Below are positions 63,101 through 64,000 of a stretch of 64,000 nt of DNA, piece after piece. Origin of the DNA: Nematostella vectensis (Eukaryota > Cnidaria > Anthozoa > Actiniaria > Edwardsiidae); the NCBI RefSeq assembly GCF_932526225.1, contig NC_064044.1:2363001-2427000 (forward strand), given 5' to 3'. Numbering within the stretch: the stretch's first letter is position 1; every line of letters starts with the position of its first letter. The notes below the pieces were generated by a model that did not search any database, was not told the DNA's origin, and worked only from the letters and a program-made list of their open reading frames with translations. Both the position numbers and the translations under genes were made by a program.

Positions 63101-64000
63101 ATTTTATAGAAACTATGTTTATTGACAGTTTGTGGTCATTTTCTTTGAATTTAAGTCCCCCACATGTACCAAAAGCTCATAAGTCAGTATTAGAGTTTAC
63201 TAAATTTCATTGTGTCAGGTTCAGAGAGCTATTGAAAGCACTTACCATGGCACTGCCCCTTTAAATAGCTGTAAAAAAAAAAAGAAGAGAAAATAGCTGG
63301 AGGGGGTCTCTGTTGGTTTTCTTTTAGTTTTAGTTTTCTTTTATTATTATTTTTTTCTGGGGTGGGGGGGTGGGGGAAGGAGGAATTCAGCTTAAAATTG
63401 CCCGTGGTCAATTCAACCAACTAAGCAACTAGTACAAAAGATGTTGGTTTTGCAGTCTTTTATTCAATACTTTCAAGGTTATCATGCAATTCTGTAGTTT
63501 GACTGGAAATATATACTTTTTTTCTATTCATTTACAGTTCTATATGTACAGTGTGACCATAGTCATGATTACAATTATTTATAATAATTTTTACCCACTA
63601 ACAGAAACCAACTTGACTGCAAAACACTCACTGTAAAGCATAAGATATTAGGCATTTCTTTCATGTGGCTGTGAGGTTGACCTGTCAACATCTACAGGGG
63701 CCACACTCACCTCGGAATCATAGGGGTCCATAAAAGCAAGGTGTCGCAGAACCTTTCCCTGCCCTCCTTACCCTCTTTCATCAGGAACACCTGTGCAGCC
63801 GACACCCTTAGGTGGATGGGGTGCACAGGTGCTTTGGGTGTGGCCCTGAAGATGGCACAGTGACCACAAGATGTACCAGAATGAAATTGTATATACTGTA
63901 AAAACATGTGAGTAGAAAACAGTCAATAGCCATGGAGTTTTTAGTGTGTTGTACATGTTATACATGTTTTAGGATTTACCTAATTACTTACAGTATTTTT
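63101..64000 (+). repeat. B run, cycle 13: first monomer, cut by the window edge (gamma)
   Basis: About 900 bp of a gamma monomer are present (long A run, cccGtggtc, atcatagggg, tttacCtaatt). The number of B copies in this cycle cannot be known from the window. Confidence 0.93.

Larger units (their letters stand above)
1..64000. repeat. Nested two-module tandem array (A plus variable-number B), macrosatellite-like
   Basis: The window is made only of two modules: A (about 2.37 kb) and B (about 0.927 kb), all in the same orientation. Thirteen A copies alternate with runs of 1 to 7 B copies, 36 B copies in all counting the cut one. Landmark strings recur at fixed offsets in every cycle. The B-to-B junction reads ..tataat/attttatag, the B-to-A junction ..tataat/ttagatgag and the A-to-B junction ..gcaat/attttatag, so all three share an AAT at the seam. 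Both window edges cut through the array, so its true length is unknown. No unique flank, transposon terminal repeat, rRNA, histone or snRNA gene was recognised. The unit size resembles that of animal macrosatellites, but I recognise no known family. Confidence 0.97.

Noticed and set aside
1-64000. CRISPR array
   Set aside because: Repeats are 0.9 and 2.4 kb with no short repeat-spacer pattern, and the sequence is eukaryotic in character.
1-64000. Tandem rRNA, 5S, histone, U-snRNA or spliced-leader gene cluster
   Set aside because: I looked for conserved cores of these RNAs and for histone protein motifs and found none in either module.

Overview
The whole 64 kb lies inside one tandem-repeat array. 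No single-copy sequence is visible at either edge and I find no convincing protein-coding gene. The base composition (AT-rich, with long A, T and T/G runs), AATAAA signals, splice-like sites on both strands and RNA polymerase III A/B-box-like motifs point to a nuclear eukaryotic genome, probably an animal. I cannot place the species. There are no bacterial operons, ribosome binding sites or phage features.

The array is nested and built from two unrelated modules. Module A is about 2,371-2,374 bp; there are 12 complete copies plus one copy cut by the left edge of the window. Module B is about 925-930 bp; there are 35 complete copies plus one partial copy at the right edge. Each cycle is one A followed by a head-to-tail run of B. 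The B copy number per cycle, left to right, is 3, 2, 2, 1, 2, 2, 4, 2, 2, 4, 7, 4, then at least 1. Cycles start (at the tctctcttgag landmark in A) at 1, 5153, 9379, 13607, 16906, 21129, 25352, 31432, 35657, 39881, 45961, 54818 and 60896, so cycle length runs from 3,299 to 8,857 bp in steps of one B unit.

Copies of each module are nearly identical, but a few linked single-base and homopolymer differences define subtypes. B monomers fall into alpha, beta, gamma and omega classes, and their order within a run is not random: omega nearly always abuts the next A, and alpha and beta tend to alternate. A modules fall into types I and II, with at least two mosaic copies. This pattern is what unequal crossing-over, gene conversion and local block duplication would leave.

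Within A the order is: a strong 3' splice-site-like tract, a 9 bp hairpin, a T/G-rich tract, an A-rich tract, a CpG-rich stretch of about 400 bp whose minus strand carries a perfect tRNA B box followed by a T run, a second minus-strand tRNA-like piece with a perfect A box, a plus-strand open frame followed by an AATAAA signal with a GT-rich downstream element, and an 8 bp hairpin. Within B the minus strand carries an exon-like block between a TTTTTACAG acceptor and a GTGAGT donor, a 23 nt microexon-like block, and an AATAAA. The plus strand carries a G-quadruplex-type run and a 10 bp inverted repeat. Whether any of this is transcribed cannot be told from the sequence. Because the copies are near-identical, conservation between them is no evidence of selection.
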